A DNA stretch of 64,000 nt from Colias croceus (GCF_905220415.1 NC_059544.1:3040501-3104500), one strand, 5' to 3'; counted from the stretch's first letter, positions 38,208-51,830 are shown. Notes: generated from the sequence alone by a model not told the origin. Numbers and translations: made by a program.

Positions 38208-41161
38208 TATTGTCTTAATCTGATTCTTCATTTTAAGTAGAAATGTTGTTGTATTTTTTATTTACTAGTTAACAATCACAATAATATGTTTGTTAATTCT
38301 AAGGACCGAGAAAAAAGTAGAGTGTACATAAATAATAAAATTACAATTACATAAAATAGTAAAATTACAAATTACTGCAATTTTTTTACACTTTCTATAC
38401 AACTGCGTTGAAATTTCACTGAATTGCAAAATGCAAGTCCTACATAAAAGAACACGAAAGTCACAAACAACAGCCCGTTCATAACAGAATCTAGTAGCTC
38501 TTTGAAATAAAACGGACAAAGCGCTTAAACGTACAGGAAAATAGTTTGATTGGTCCCCTAACAAAAGTTTACAAAAGTAAGAACGACTTCGAAATTGACG
38601 TAACTGTGATAATGATGTTTCCGTGAAGTTACGTGAGTGACAAAGGCTTTTTTACAGTTTGACCCCTTATCGAACTCTTCAAGCAATTTTGAACTCTATT
38701 GACAGGATTTGAAGAATTCTTCCCGTATTTCGATATATCATTCTTTGGTTAAAAAACTTGAAAGGTACACAGGTGATAACGCGTAATCAAGTATGAGAAG
38801 TTATATACAGTATGGTATATGGGATATTAAATAATATTTTTTTATGTTGTTGATATAAGGTAACTGATATTCCCATCGTGAATTAATATGTATTTAATCT
38901 ACCCTAGGTATGTAATTTAAGCTCATCATAGCCAAAATTCAAAGTTCAAGAAAACGTGCAAAGAACGCAAGATAATTACTTCGCAAACGAATTTCCAAAA
39001 ATAAATATCCTCTCCTACTTTGCCTAATTCCCTTAACTAGACGCTAAGCCGCTGAAGCGACTCGACCTCATAATATTTTCTTTTAATTATCCTTATTTAG
39101 GCCAACATAAACGCGTACCAACGGTATAACATAGCAAACAGAATTAGAATAGATAACAGTAGTATTGCTCGTGTGAATTAACAAACCTGTTCTCTATAAT
39201 TTGGAAATTATCCCCCAGGCGTTAGAAAATTAGCAGGTTATTCGGTAAACAAGCAAGGTAATGAACTCTATACTAAATTAGTTTATGCGCCTATTGGATT
39301 AGGGAGCATTTTGGCGTGCGTCTCTTTTAATTTTTTCTTTGCGTTTCGTGCTAATAGTGATGCATGGTTATCAGATCTACAATAATTCGTTGAAACAACA
39401 ATTCTTTATATGAACTAATAGTTTTTAGGTGTCGGAATAAATTAGTTTATTGTAAGCACATTTTGATTATATAAACAATACAAATAAATATCTCTTAAAT
39501 GTTATAATATATACGATTTAATTACCAATGATCATGGTTAAGGTTTTAAATTGTTGTTTAAGAATTAAGACATTAAATATTTAGATACATAATATTTTGA
39601 TAATGCTTTACCTTTAATAAATTTCAGTAGTAGTATTATATAAATTACCAAGCGAACCACCTAATAAAATCTCAAATTATGATTCTAACTTTGGTTCGAA
39701 AAAAGTAATATGAACTCATGAAATTTTTATTTCATTTTATTTACATAATAAGCATTAAACACTCGACAAAATACACAATTTGAATCTTGTGATAAGGATT
39801 TTTAAATAAATAATATTAATTTTTAACGAGAAAAATGCAGAGAAGATGTAACAGAGTTATAAAAACATTATAAACCTATTTTTTAAATTAAATAAATCTT
39901 CCGTTAACAAACTAAACAAAACCTGTTTCAAATAATTACATACTACAAATCACACAACAAACCATCGCGTGAAAGTCAATCAGAATGTAACAAATCCGAA
40001 ACCGTATTATTACGCCACATTTTCACAAACAAAAACTAATTCACTGTTATAAGAAAGGCAAGCTAGAAAAACCCCTTTTTGCGACCACGCTAATTAAGTA
40101 GTATTCCAGTGTTTATACGCCCTAGTTTCGTGCCAACGTTTTTTTGTTCGTAGAAACACTGCGTACGTAAATATGAGTTACAATAACAATAACAACTTGC
40201 TAAATGAAAAATTATCTCGCCGTGACGTTGGATGACACTTTTAGATGAAAACCATGTTGCGAGCTTCGTTCATTGAAAAATGTTTGCAAGTAATGCCCTT
40301 TTCACGCCGGGAATGTATGCGATTTCCAATCTTGTGGACTAATTGCTTTGTGTTTAAAAGATTTTAGTGTAAGATTTAAAATAGTATATTATGAACACGA
40401 GATTCTGAATCTGGATTTGAAATTGATTTTCAAATCTGTGATAATTTGTTACTCTTTCACGCAAAAATAGATCCAACCGCTATGAAAATTTTGGTACAGG
40501 TAAATTGATATATAAAATAAATCAAGTTTATTATTATGAGAGAGGCATCATACCGTGCTAATGGTGATGCAGCAAAGGTAAATAAACTAATAATTTAATT
40601 ATTCTAGCTCTTAAGTATTCTTTTCTCATGAAACGAATCTTTGAGAACATTAGGAGTGATTAAGATAAAGCTAAGATTTTATGCTTTCTGTTTAATATTG
40701 GAAATCAAAAATTGTCAGACAAAGTAATCTAAAAGTAGGTTGCTTTTGTATTTCTAAAGATATTTTAACAGTACTGTTAAATGAAACGAGTGTATTCCAA
40801 TGCGTTAATGATTATCATTCGATTTAAAAACAAAATTGCACAGATGCTTATCAGAATTTCAATTACAGGTTAATCCCTTAAACAAAACGTTCGTCGAATT
40901 TAAATTCAATAATTTCTCTTTTTCAATAATAAAAGATTGGATCCATTTAAATATTCGTTAACGATACTGAACGTTCAATAATTTAAACCGACAGAATGCA
41001 TTCATCGATTTTAATTATCGTCGTGAATAGCGCATTATGTACCTTTCGAAGTAATGATTGGATTTAATTTTAGATCAGCATTTGATGTTTTGCTTAAAAT
41101 ATCCTGCTATAATAATATTGAAAAGAATATACATAATATACATAATCTTCTTGCATTTCCT

Positions 41162-41309
41162 CTCCCGCCAGGTTGCCTGGAGGAGATTGATGTTTAGCAA
41201 TAAGGCCGCCTTTTGTGAAAATTATGCTTTTGTATCACTACTTCCGTTTGCAAGCTATTGTTTTCTCATATTTTGTACAATAAAGAATTATAAATAAATA
41301 AATAAAAAA
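41162..41309 (+). mobile_element. LINE 3' end fragment
   Basis: AGGTTGCCTGGAGGAGATTG, then AGCAATAAGGCCGCCTTTTG, TTTTGTACAATAAAG and a (TAAA) tail. I recognise this as the 3' end shared by many lepidopteran LINE copies. The coding part is absent. Confidence 0.65.
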
Positions 41310-41879
41310 GAAGATTATCGCCTGCTAGTCTTATCCTAAGATTCTGTCTTAAAGGCTTGCTTTTCTGTACTAATCGGCATTGCATTTACGTCATTTACAT
41401 AATCAGTTATTTGTAAATAGAGATAGAGATCGATCAGTTGTTTGAATACTATATTATGTTATTATTGATATGTGACTGGCATGTTAATAAATATATTATT
41501 TGCAATAAATATATTTTTTACCAAAATTCTTACGTTTAAAAATATGAATGAAATAAAACCGAAAATAATTATTGCATAGTCATAGTTTACTACCCGATAA
41601 ACCTATAGAAATGTCGAATAAAACATTTTGTTTCCCTTCCGACGGTTTACCAATTAACAAAAAAGAATTCAAAAAATACGAAATTAAATAAGAACTGAAA
41701 AATAGTCTGAAACAATGGATCAGTGTAATTATTCGGCGAGAATTGAGCCTCCAGCTACCACAATATAAAAGTGAAAAAAGTAAACAATTTGATTCATTAA
41801 TTATATTCGTATTTATTCTTTGCACCAACTGTAATAACTACTTACTTAACTACATACAAATTATTGTAACGTCTGTAAA

Positions 41880-42770
41880 GCTAGAAAGGTCAAGTCGGCA
41901 GAATCACTCGTTTTATATCTCAAAATTTAGTGCTCATTTAGTGCTAATTTAGTGCTGAAAACAGATATTTGGTGCTGTGATAGGGGGACTGAAAATGAGA
42001 AAACTGCTAACTTTTCATTAAGCTAGCAGTGTACCATTCGTGACCGCGCTGTGATACAGTTGGAGCCAGAGGCACATCAGCTAATAATTTAGTGCTCAAT
42101 TAGTGCTGCCTGTACAAGCAAACAGATATTTGGTGCTGTGATAGGGGGACTGAAAATGAGAACACTGCTAACTTTTCATTAAGCTAGCAGTGTACCATTC
42201 GTGACCGCGCTGTGATACAGTTGGAGCCAGAGGCACATCAGCTAATAATTTAGTGCTCAATTAGTGCTGCCTGTACAAGCAAACAGATTTTTCAAAAAAA
42301 TATTTTTTCAATTTTTAAGTATAGATAACTGCTGACATAACGATACGAGCAATCATAGAGCTGAAAGATGACTTTAAAATCGGCATTGGTGAAATTGAAA
42401 AGAGTGACTAATTAGTGCTAAATTAATGCTACCGATGAACCCAGAAATTTTTTTAGGAAAATCATTTTTCAACAGCCCGCTAGAAAAATGCAGTATTCTG
42501 TATCGCAAATATCGAGTTTTCATCAGATCTCAACGTTATAAGATCACAGGAAACAACCCTGACTCCCCTAGCGATGTAGCCGCTGTGTGTGTGTGTGTTA
42601 AAAAAAAAATTTTTTTTCAAATCAACAACTGCTAGTATAACGACGCCAGCAGTCTTAAGAGCTAGAAGAAGACTCTAAAACGGGAACTAATGGAATTGAA
42701 AGACGTCACCATTTAGTGCTCAATTCGTGCTGCCAGTACAGCAAAAGATTGTTGAAAAATATTTTATTTT
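41880..42770 (+). repeat. Modular tandem repeat built on a 161-bp unit with TTAGTGCT motifs
   Basis: Two nearly identical 161-bp units lie at 41959-42119 and 42120-42280. Each ends TTTAGTGCTCAATTAGTGCT and begins AAACAGATATTTGGTGCTG. Diverged modules follow at about 42410 and 42710, again with ATTAGTGCT pairs, and with (T/C)AACTGCT...GACG/TACGA...GCA blocks before them. Not coding in any frame. Confidence 0.8.
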
Positions 42771-42796
42771 TATTTTTTTCAAAGCTGCTGCTGCTT

Positions 42797-42952
42797 TCGG
42801 GACTGCCGCGGTAAAGCTATTGCATAGCATGCCTTCAAGCCACACCTCCGAGCCCGTCGGCGTGGGGAGCGTGAGGTTTGTTCGTTACGGAATTTCTTGA
42901 TTCGGTCCTCGCGCTCAAAGGCCCGCGATATAAGCTTTGCAATAGCTTAAAA
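42797..42952 (+). repeat. Repeat with inverted AAGCTATTGCATAGC ends (copy 2)
   Basis: AAGCTATTGCATAGC at 42814-42828 and GCTTTGCAATAGCTT at 42934-42948. The interior has GAGCGTGAGGTTTGTTCGTT and GATTCGGTCCTCGCGCTC, matching copy 1 closely. Confidence 0.75.
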
Positions 42953-44203
42953 TTTATGATCACTTAAATAAATTCCTTTACAAGAACTTTGTCATTCTAT
43001 GATTAACTAGAATGGAATACAGAAATATCGAAGTCGAAAACTTACCAAACGAATTCTTTACCAAAGTCGGCCACAGTGAAAACTTCCGATTTACCTTCTT
43101 TTTTGCATTCTTTCGCCGATAAAGTAGTTGCATTGAGCGTTTGTAACCGACCCGTAAAGTCAGAGTTTTAAAGGAAATTTTAATCTAAAGTTGAAGAAGA
43201 ATAATATAATATGTAATTTTTTTTGTTGTGTGTATGTAATTTCTGAAATAATATGATATATGCCGACAAATAAGTGAAGAGTGAACGGGTACCTTCTAGG
43301 TAAGCGCGTACCATCATAGACCACATCCGAGATTGTGTCAAGCGCTTTCCTATTTAAAAAAATGAGTAACCAGCATTAACCTCATTGTATATTTTCTATA
43401 GTCTTTCGAATTAATTTCCATTTGAGTAAGTCTATGAAAATGTCTCAAGTACCTATTGTACCTAAAGTGAATTAGATTCTTTAAATATTTAACAGTGTCA
43501 TTAGTTATTATGTCATAGCAAATCCAATTTACTTTAACAAGGTGTTACCTCTCATTAAGTTTCAACACGCATAATTGAATATTCTATCACTTCCGCATTA
43601 CTCATGGTGTTATGATTTCAACTACACGAGTAAGATTATTGGATAAATATTATTTGGTATAAGAAATGTTTCACCTTATTATTATTATAAGGGTTCTGAG
43701 TATGTTCGTATGGAGCTACTAATTTCAAAATATTAAAATCCAAATATGGACGTACCAATAATATATAATACCAATAATATCAAAGGACGCTAATTTTTTT
43801 TCATTTAAATTCACACATTATTGGAAGATTTGAATTGAATGGTTAAAACTCCAGGTCAGTAGTTTGAGTTTATTCATTGCATACAAAAATACAAATCTAA
43901 GCTCTCCTATAATAGTGTAGATGGGTATTTTAATAGCTAAACCATACATGAATTTTGATGTGCTATGTGTAATGGAAAAAGAGGATTTCTGTCAAGTCTA
44001 TCGGTTTCCCTGCGTGTCACAGCAATTTTACCCGAAAAAATTGTATGCAGAGTTTTTGCTGTACTATGAAATTGAACGTGTAATGGTTTTGTCTATTCTC
44101 ATTTTCATTGTGTAAATCTAACTAGGGAAAAATGTATAGTGTCAAATGTAAAGAATTCGGTATTTTTTTTTATAAATAAAAACAAAAGTGCATTTGAATA
44201 ATA

Positions 44204-44209
44204 TTTATT
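44204..44209 (-). terminator. Polyadenylation signal AATAAA of the serine protease gene
   Basis: Minus-strand AATAAA, 85 nt after the TAA stop at 44294. It is the first canonical signal downstream of the gene. Confidence 0.6.
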
Positions 44210-44293
44210 CCATAAATTCCATTTTAAAAGACATGAATCAGTTTTAGTTACCAATATCAATTATTTACCACCACCACTTGATGAAAGAGTCAA

Positions 44294-46714
44294 TTAAGAA
44301 TTAATAATTTTGGCGATCCATTTTCTGTAGTGGTACACCCTTGTGAAGGCGTCATAACCATAGGCACATTTATTTAGGATATAAGAGGCAATTCCAACTA
44401 CTGCATTTCCTTCTACTAGTGGTCCACCAGAATCGCCCTGTAACAATTTTATAGGCATAAAATATTGATTCATATAAGGTACTTTTATGATATCCCCTTT
44501 AAAATACTTATAAAAAATTGTTCATAGTCTTTAATATGTCTGTTGAAATTAGGAACTTTATATTTTGTAAACTATCCTATCTCGCCTTCCCAGGGGATTC
44601 CTCAAGTATTTTCCTGATGAGAAAGCTATCACACTTACGGAGACCTAACTATAAAATATTTTTTTATTCAAACAATAACTAACATATACGCAGATAGGAT
44701 TGAAGGAGATATAAATTTAATTTATATTTATTAAAAATCTCTACGAATTGATAATATTATTTAAAAGGCATACTCACGAAACAAATTCCTTTTCCACTGT
44801 TCTCACGGGTGCAGATTTCAGATGCTCGCGCATTTCTGTTTCTCTTCCTACATTCTTCCAAAGAAGCGGCTGTAGCATTCAACGATTGCAAATTGTCTAT
44901 AACGGCATTCTGGTTAGGCTAAAAATAACAAGACTTCGAGTTAACAACGAGTTGGGCGAGTTGTTAATTTTACTTGACGATTGTAAGGTCTGAACACATT
45001 ATTTGTGGCTGACAATTTTTGATTTCGTCAATTATGTTGAATCTAAATGCTCAAGCTCAAAATGTATTCAGCTGCTATATTCTATATAAATAGACACACT
45101 ACTGCAAAAGACTTTTTACTTTTTCAGCATTTCAGAATAATTTTGATTCACTCACATCAAACATTCCCCAACCAGTTATCATGACATTAGCTCCTCCCTT
45201 CGTGTCTTTATCAGGTAAAGCTATAGGCTGCACTCTGTCATAGAACTCTATTTCTTCAAGTATTCGTAGAAGAGCTATATCATGTAACAATGCCTTCGAA
45301 GTATCATAGCCAGGGTAAGTAACTATCTTTTCCACAGTATAAACATCCCCACCTGATGTTAGTAAGTTTGTTCCAGCTACTATTACGTATTTCATTGGAT
45401 CATCGTCAGGTCTGTAAGGATTTGATTTTGTTTACACCATTGAATTTAAATTTAAAATATTGTGTTCTATTAAAAATCTAATTTAAGTCTTAAAAAAACA
45501 TTACAAATTTTGTTGGTTCTTATAATCCAATTTATATTTTAGCTTTATTTTCAATTACTTTTAGGAAATTATGGCAATTAAATCCACAATAATCTTTAGG
45601 TAAATATAAAAATTATTACAGTGTAAACAATTATTCAGATTTATGACGTAATGGAAACACGTCCAGATAACAATGATAATGACAAATATTTAACTTTTTG
45701 CGTAGTATTGAAAGGAGTTTCATAAATCTTTAATATGATTGTTGAAAACATTACATACAAACATAAGATTATTAGAATGGAAAGCATAATCACAGTTTAC
45801 TATAAATTATTAAAATTAATTATTAAACTCTAAACTATTAATTCAAATAATTATGAAAAAGCATACTTAATGCAATGTCCCGCGGTCATCACCCATTGAG
45901 AATTCAAAATGGCGCCTCCACATTTCAGATTATTATTCCTATCTCTCAGAGATACTTGATAGGGGACACCACCATCAGGAGCAGTTATACCTCCTACTAT
46001 TCTATTATGACTCTGATTAGAACCTGTATTAGACAAATAAAAAATGATAAGACATTGAGGTATTACATAGAGAGGACACCACGAACAAAATCTGTGCAAC
46101 AAGCGCGGCGAAGCGGGCCGGCTAGTGAGACATACACTTTATATATATTCTGCCTCTTATTACTTGTAAATTAAAACCAATCAATCTAAAAATGGTATGA
46201 GACAATTGACTCTAACTCGTGTTACAAATGAGTAGTTTAGTAGCGATGCCCTCTCTTGTACGTAGTACATGGTAACTCAATGTGATAAGAAGAGCAAATT
46301 ACCATAATCTGTAACGCTACCAGTGTTACTAGTGATTATGGGTGGTTGTGACTGGTAACCACTTAACTTTTCTGTGTCATAAAAAACACACTTTAAACAA
46401 AGAGCTTGTTAAATGATCAGCCGTGTTTTTTACAAAGAATTTCTTCAAAGTTAGGTTTTCAAATCATTTCTGAATGTTTCAAGCAAATATTGAAACTCTT
46501 CAAATTAATTGCAGTAATTCTTATACATAATTAGGTAAAATAGAATGGTGAGAAAGTACTTTGATGTGGGTAATGAACTCGTATGACTTGTACGATAATC
46601 TCATGGTTACGACAATGGTTAAAACAATATAAATATAGGTAATTCCTTACCAGGCTTACCATCGACGCACCAAATTAATAGGAGAGTTAATATCGGAATC
46701 TTTAGCATTTCCAT
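44294..46714 (-). CDS. Secreted S1A serine protease (chymotrypsin/brachyurin-like), complete, 5 exons, 250 aa
   Basis: Exons on the minus strand: 46714-46660, 46023-45867, 45411-45156, 44918-44778, 44437-44294. All junctions are GT-AG with compatible phases, giving 753 nt ending in TAA. Residues 1-18 (MEMLKIPILTLLLIWCVD) are a signal peptide. Cleavage at Arg26 before IVGG (27-30) would activate the zymogen. The triad is His68 (MTAGHC), Asp115 (DIALLRI) and Ser206 (GDSGGP). Six cysteines are at 53/69, 179/192 and 202/227, consistent with the three disulfides of insect digestive proteases. The position equivalent to chymotrypsin 189 is Gly200, not the Asp of trypsin; position 226 is Asp232 by alignment and 216 is Ile223. 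This suggests chymotrypsin-like or broad collagenase-like specificity (inference). A TATA-like sequence lies about 50 nt upstream and AATAAA 85 nt downstream. A midgut digestive role is likely but unproven. Confidence 0.93.
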
Positions 46715-46763
46715 GGTTGTAATGAAATACCTTTCGAATGAACTATTTCAATTGAAACTGTAG

Positions 46764-46773
46764 TTATATATCT
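46764..46773 (-). promoter_or_regulatory. TATA-like box of the serine protease gene
   Basis: Minus-strand GATATATAAC lies about 50 nt before the start codon at 46714, a normal distance for an insect core promoter with a short 5' UTR. A TTCATTC initiator-like sequence lies between. Assigned by position only. Confidence 0.5.
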
Positions 46774-46952
46774 TTGACAAAATTCTAAAGTGCTTTACAC
46801 ATTGCGATTTTCTCACTATTTTGTTTAGAGTTTATATTTTAAAGGGTTTAAAAGTAATTGATGTTTTCCGGATAACTAGTTTATTTTAATGTATAAATGT
46901 AACAATGATTTCGAAAGTAATTATAATAAGATATTCAAATTATCAAATATTA

Positions 46953-47183
46953 TCTAATCTAATCTAATATACTATATAAAGGCGAAAGTTTGTATGGATG
47001 TATGGATGTTTGTTACTCTTTCACGTAAAAACTACTGAACCGATTACAATGAAATTTAGCACACATATAGAGGGTAACTTGGATTAACACATAGGATAGT
47101 TTTTATCCCGGAAATCCCACGGTAACGGGAACTATACGGGTTTTCCTTTGCAAACGCGGGCGAAGCCGCGGGCGGAAATCTAG
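46953..47183 (+). mobile_element. Non-autonomous Helitron, copy 2 of a near-identical pair
   Basis: Same body and 3' hairpin as 9164-9424, ending in CTAG at 47180-47183. It lies about 200 bp upstream of the serine protease promoter region and could add sequence to that promoter. Confidence 0.8.
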
Positions 47184-47611
47184 TTTAATAATAACAGGCT
47201 CTCTGTATCTGGGAAGGTTAACAAATTAGGAAGTTACCAACTTAGTTTTTAGCTGACCCACGTTATGTTTCCCGGTTTTATTCCATTAACATAAACCAAT
47301 TTTGGATGTTCTTGTTTCTTGTTCCTTATCTGGTATTTTTTTATATAATATTTTTGAAATCCAAATAATCATACTATGAATACAGCCTAAGTACAAACAA
47401 CGATACTTTCTATTGTAATCTATTTTGCATTTTCATGCACGTCAATTTCATCTTTCATCAAGGAACCTTTTCTTCTTTCTTCAAAGTGCCATTACGAAGA
47501 TTATCATAATTGATTGTTGGGCGAAAACACAGTGACGGTAAACACAGATTTCAGAATTTAAGATAACGTAGATAGATTTTTTTTCTTTATGAAAATGAAA
47601 TTTATTACATG

Positions 47612-47828
47612 ACCTCCTCCTTTATATTATAGTGGTTGACGCATTTGCATAGAACCTAGGGGTCCTAGATTCGATTCCTGTTGGAGATGAAAAAAATGTC
47701 TCGGTCTGACAGGACACAGAAGGCTGATCACCTATTTGTCACTAAATAAAATTGATCAGTGAAACAGATATCTGAATAATACATCTGCCCCTTACGCCAC
47801 TAGGGCACACGGGAGTTCACTTTTTTAG
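47612..47828 (+). mobile_element. tRNA-derived SINE with 23-bp target duplication (copy 1)
   Basis: The 23-bp sequence at 47589-47611 is repeated exactly at 47829-47851. The body starts ACCTCCTCCTTTATATTATA, then GTGGTTGACGC (A-box-like) and AGATTCGATTCC (B box), then ATGTCTCGGTCTGACAGGAC and GGAGTTCACTTTTTTAG. The length is 217 bp. It is a close relative of 48935-49152. Confidence 0.9.
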
Positions 47829-48934
47829 ATGAAAATGAAATTTATTACATGTTCTACGAGTATAAAACGGGTTGTTCATGTAAGTTTGAAGCCTTCCGCC
47901 TAATTTCGGTTCAAAATGTTTGCTAGCGTAAATTATTGTTTACTTTACTTAATCACCACGTTACTCACAAAGTTTGACGTATGAATATAAAGCCTTTTTG
48001 TGTACAACTACGCTAATAGCATTATAAAAGCCAAACGCTTTTAGTGATATATTTAAAACAATAATGTGACATACAATTTTCACCTATATATACAAAACGC
48101 AATAATTTTTTTTAAGTTCTTAATAATTATGTTATAAAAGCTGTAAAAATCTTTACTCCAGCAATACAGTCTCTTTTTTACACTATATTGAAATTATTAG
48201 TGCACCTTAGTGTTCATTTAAATTAAACATTAGCCATTCCACACTAGTAAAACCTAGGGTTCGTTAAAAATTCAATGTGTTTAGCAATTTTATCGATAAT
48301 CATAAGAATCACTACTAGTGAAGCCATTGATGAAATTATGTAATAATACATAATAGAAATAACATATAAAACAATGTACCTTCTTCAATAAATGACGAAC
48401 ATTACCTTTTTGGTCTGAATACATATTCTTTGGTATTATCACAGTATTATGACGTCTCTATTGACATTAAAACCTTCAGTGAAAGGTGGCGAAAGATCTT
48501 TGTATTTGCCTATTCATGTAATTTCTGTTAGTAAGACTTTACACTGGACATAGACCGGACGTACGCTAACAAGTTTGTCTTTTGGTTCTTTACGTACCTA
48601 TGTAGAGTTACATATTTGTGTTTTTTTTTAATCATTGATAAAATTGTAGTCGATAAAAATGACAAACCAATCTAAATTATTTTAAAAGTTTAATAATATT
48701 TTTGGTTACGTTTTAGTTGGTATTCATAACTACAGCTATGTCTAGATTAATTGAGTCATTTTAAAAAGTAGTGATTTTGTTCCAGTCATCCAAAAAACCA
48801 TAACATCAATTTGATATTCCGTCGCTATCATTCGTTTCGTTTTTTCGTAGGTAGGTATAACAATAAATACTGTATTATGAATTCAATATGATACTGACAT
48901 ATATACTTTCTTTAAATGTATGTTATTTAATAAT

Positions 48935-49152
48935 TGACCGCCTCCTTGGTACAGTGGTTGATGCGTGAGCGTAAAACCGAGGGGTCCTGGGTTCGATTCG
49001 GGTGGAGACAAAGAAAAAAAAATGTCTCGGTCTGGTAGGACACAGAAGGCTGATCACCTACTTGTCCCTAAAGAAAAATTGATCAGTGAAACAGATGTAT
49101 GCATAATGCATCTGCCCCTTACCCCACTACGGGGACATGGGACTTCACTTTT
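48935..49152 (+). mobile_element. tRNA-derived SINE with 12-bp target duplication (copy 2)
   Basis: TTATTTAATAAT flanks it at 48923-48934 and 49153-49164. The head GTACAGTGGTTGATGCG and GGGTTCGATTCG is tRNA-like, and the body matches copy 1 (GACACAGAAGGCTGATCACC). The open frame across it is incidental. Confidence 0.9.
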
Positions 49153-49544
49153 TTATTTAATAATACAATGTTGTAAAAGATTTATCAAACAATTCATAGT
49201 ACGTATTTATTGAGTTCTTACACACAATAGGATTAAAGTATTCAAGCAAAGGCAAATGTTCACATTATGCTTCTTGAACTAGGGCCAAAAATGCGATTAG
49301 CCTAGTCTACAAGTATTCTGTATGACAAGGGAGTTGTATACTGTATAGTTGGTGAATTTTAAGAGAAGTGGAGCATATGTTTGGAACTTTTAAAAGCCGT
49401 GTGAAAATAACATTTTTGACGAAGAGGCGGAGTGTTATACATTTTATGCTCATAGAGTTCCAACATTTAAGGGAACCTTTTTTTTATTAGTGTATTGCTG
49501 TACATAATACCTAATCAGTTAATTATTAAGATATTATAATATAA

Positions 49545-49713
49545 CTAGCGGTCCGCCCCGGCTTCGCCCGTGGTACATGTTTACGTTTTCTCTACATAAG
49601 AACCATCCTCGTACTTCAAGGAATATAATAAAAAAAGAATTATCGAAATCGGTTCAGCCGTTCTCGAGTTATGGAATTACAACGAAAAGTGGCATTGATT
49701 TTTATATATTAGA
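49545..49713 (-). mobile_element. Short non-autonomous Helitron, 169 bp
   Basis: CTAG at 49545-49548 with GGTCCGCCCCGGCTTCGCCC beside it; the minus-strand 5' end TCTAATATATAAAAATC is at 49713. Same family as 31234-31401. Confidence 0.7.
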
Positions 49714-51830
49714 TTAATATTTACATCTACAAATCTATTAGGTATATTAAATGAACTCTCTATTATTCGCTCAAACATATAGTCTCCAAATAACACAAAA
49801 CACGGAGAGCGTCATACTGTTAGATAAAACGCCATAAATAACGTGCACCGGTTATTCGTTAACATAAAATTCCAATTAAATTTTTAATAAAAATTCAGTT
49901 TTTCCAACAAAGTTAAGTTCCCGGCACTATTATTAATTTATGTACAACAACAGTTTGTGAACGCAACGCCGAGGTCACGTCAAAGATAATTAAACCGCCA
50001 ACAGATAAATTCCTTTAAGAGCATTTTGCAATTTATTAACGGGAACAATATAATCATAAATGGTGAATGAGATAAGCTTGTAAAACTTCATTTAGTTTGT
50101 TAGTTGTTGCCCACGGGTGATGATGATCATGTAACGATTTAAAGGCTAACAATCTTCCACTTATAAATAATAATAGTCTTAATAATTATTATATTCTATT
50201 CTTTATGTTATTTATTTCCGATTTCTAATGTAACAACTATGAGAATGTATCATCATTTCTATTCTTTAATAAATTTATATGTATCATAACCTTAAAACAA
50301 AGTTTGTCATGTATGTACATCATTTACAATTGTGAAGTAGATTAGAACACAAACATCTCTTATAAACGATTGATTCCAATTATAATTGCAAATCCTGTCT
50401 GTAAACATCTTCGTCGTTTAGCATAACTTTGATTTAAACTTTGCATTGTAAATATTCATGTTAATTTAAAACATTATATAACTAGTAATTAAATGTATTC
50501 ATAAATTGGACAAGTGTAATAATAATGATGATGATGATAAATTAATTCGATGCAAAGAGAACTGACCACACATACAATTAAAATATTTGTACAAATGTTT
50601 GCTTAATTAAGGCTAATTTGATGGTAATTGATAACTATTGACTGTTAGCTTGTAAAAACAGTTGTAATCGTGTTGAACTTAATAATAAATTCATTCATTC
50701 ATTAATAAATTTCAGGATTTAAAATGCAAGAGGTCTCTTAATTTATTTATTTAACTTTATATTCTGTGTGAATTTGTTATTTAATATTTGGATTATCATT
50801 TATCAACATAAAAATTGTTAAATTAAATAAAATTAGGTGGGTGAGATTTTTTTATATATTTCAGGACAATTTACACACACAGCACGATCTGATCCCGTAC
50901 TACCTAAGCTTTCGTTTGTGTTATGGAAACCAGACGGCTGATTACTGATAAACGTACATATACAATTATAACTAATACTTAAATAGATAGCTAGCAAGCT
51001 TATCTAAATGTCGTTTAGTATCGATTTTATAGTATACTTACCACAAATATTGAATGGAATTGGAATGAGGGATACTGAAGCCAATTCTTCTCCGTACCAC
51101 TTATTGTTATAAAACAGCAATAACATAAAATATTTCACTCCTCCAATCGAGATTTCCAGCAAAAAATTAATGTCCCAATTTTAATGACATCGAAAAACTC
51201 GAAACATCGTACATCGTCCAGTAATTATAGGGGCAATTTATTCGGAATATCGCGAGAATCCATCCCGACACATGTCCAGCCATTGTTCGAATAATATTAC
51301 ACTCTGTTATTAAAAACATGGAATTTACAAGCAATAATATCTCGTCACGAGGGTCGTTTAATCTCGACACACTGTTTTTGGATGTCGGATTTAAATCAGA
51401 TTACGATACGAGTTAAATTTGTGTTTGATAATCTAAATTGCGTTCGAATGTGATTTTCTCTTTTGAATTAGTCTGGGGTTGACTAGATTTAAATTAATTT
51501 GGCTGACGTATGTGTCTCCTAGCACGTTATTCACAATTAAACTTTAATATAAATTACTTTTTGTAGACCGTAAAAATCAGTACCATTTGCACCATCTGGA
51601 TGGTTGACGCTCCAACGTGACCAACAGTAAAAAGTGATGCCTCGTGATCTCAACAAACACTTAAACTCACACAGAATATCCTGCAAACTGTAAGGAACAA
51701 AGACAAATAAATAACATCAGTACTGTGCGATGACAAACACAAGAATGTTCGAGAAAATTAAATTCTTTGTAAAATTTCCAGAAAGAACTCTTAGAGCAAC
51801 GAAGAAAAATAACTCATTTTCTATCGGGAG

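Larger units (their letters stand above)
30480..44200. other. Intergenic region between the Dpr and protease genes
   Basis: It is AT-rich and holds the Helitron derivatives, LINE tail and 161-bp tandem repeat listed separately. The 113-codon frame on the minus strand at 34111-34452 has no recognisable motif. Stretches such as 36500-38070 and 38210-41160 show nothing I can assign. Confidence 0.6.

Noticed and set aside
45875..46174. 99-codon plus-strand frame over the protease exon
   Set aside because: Antisense of the exon holding the IVGG and His motifs; a shadow frame.
51042..51126. 25-codon minus-strand frame ending at a strong donor (GGTAAGTATA)
   Set aside because: A lone candidate first exon; no downstream exon in frame was found, so it is not annotated as a gene.
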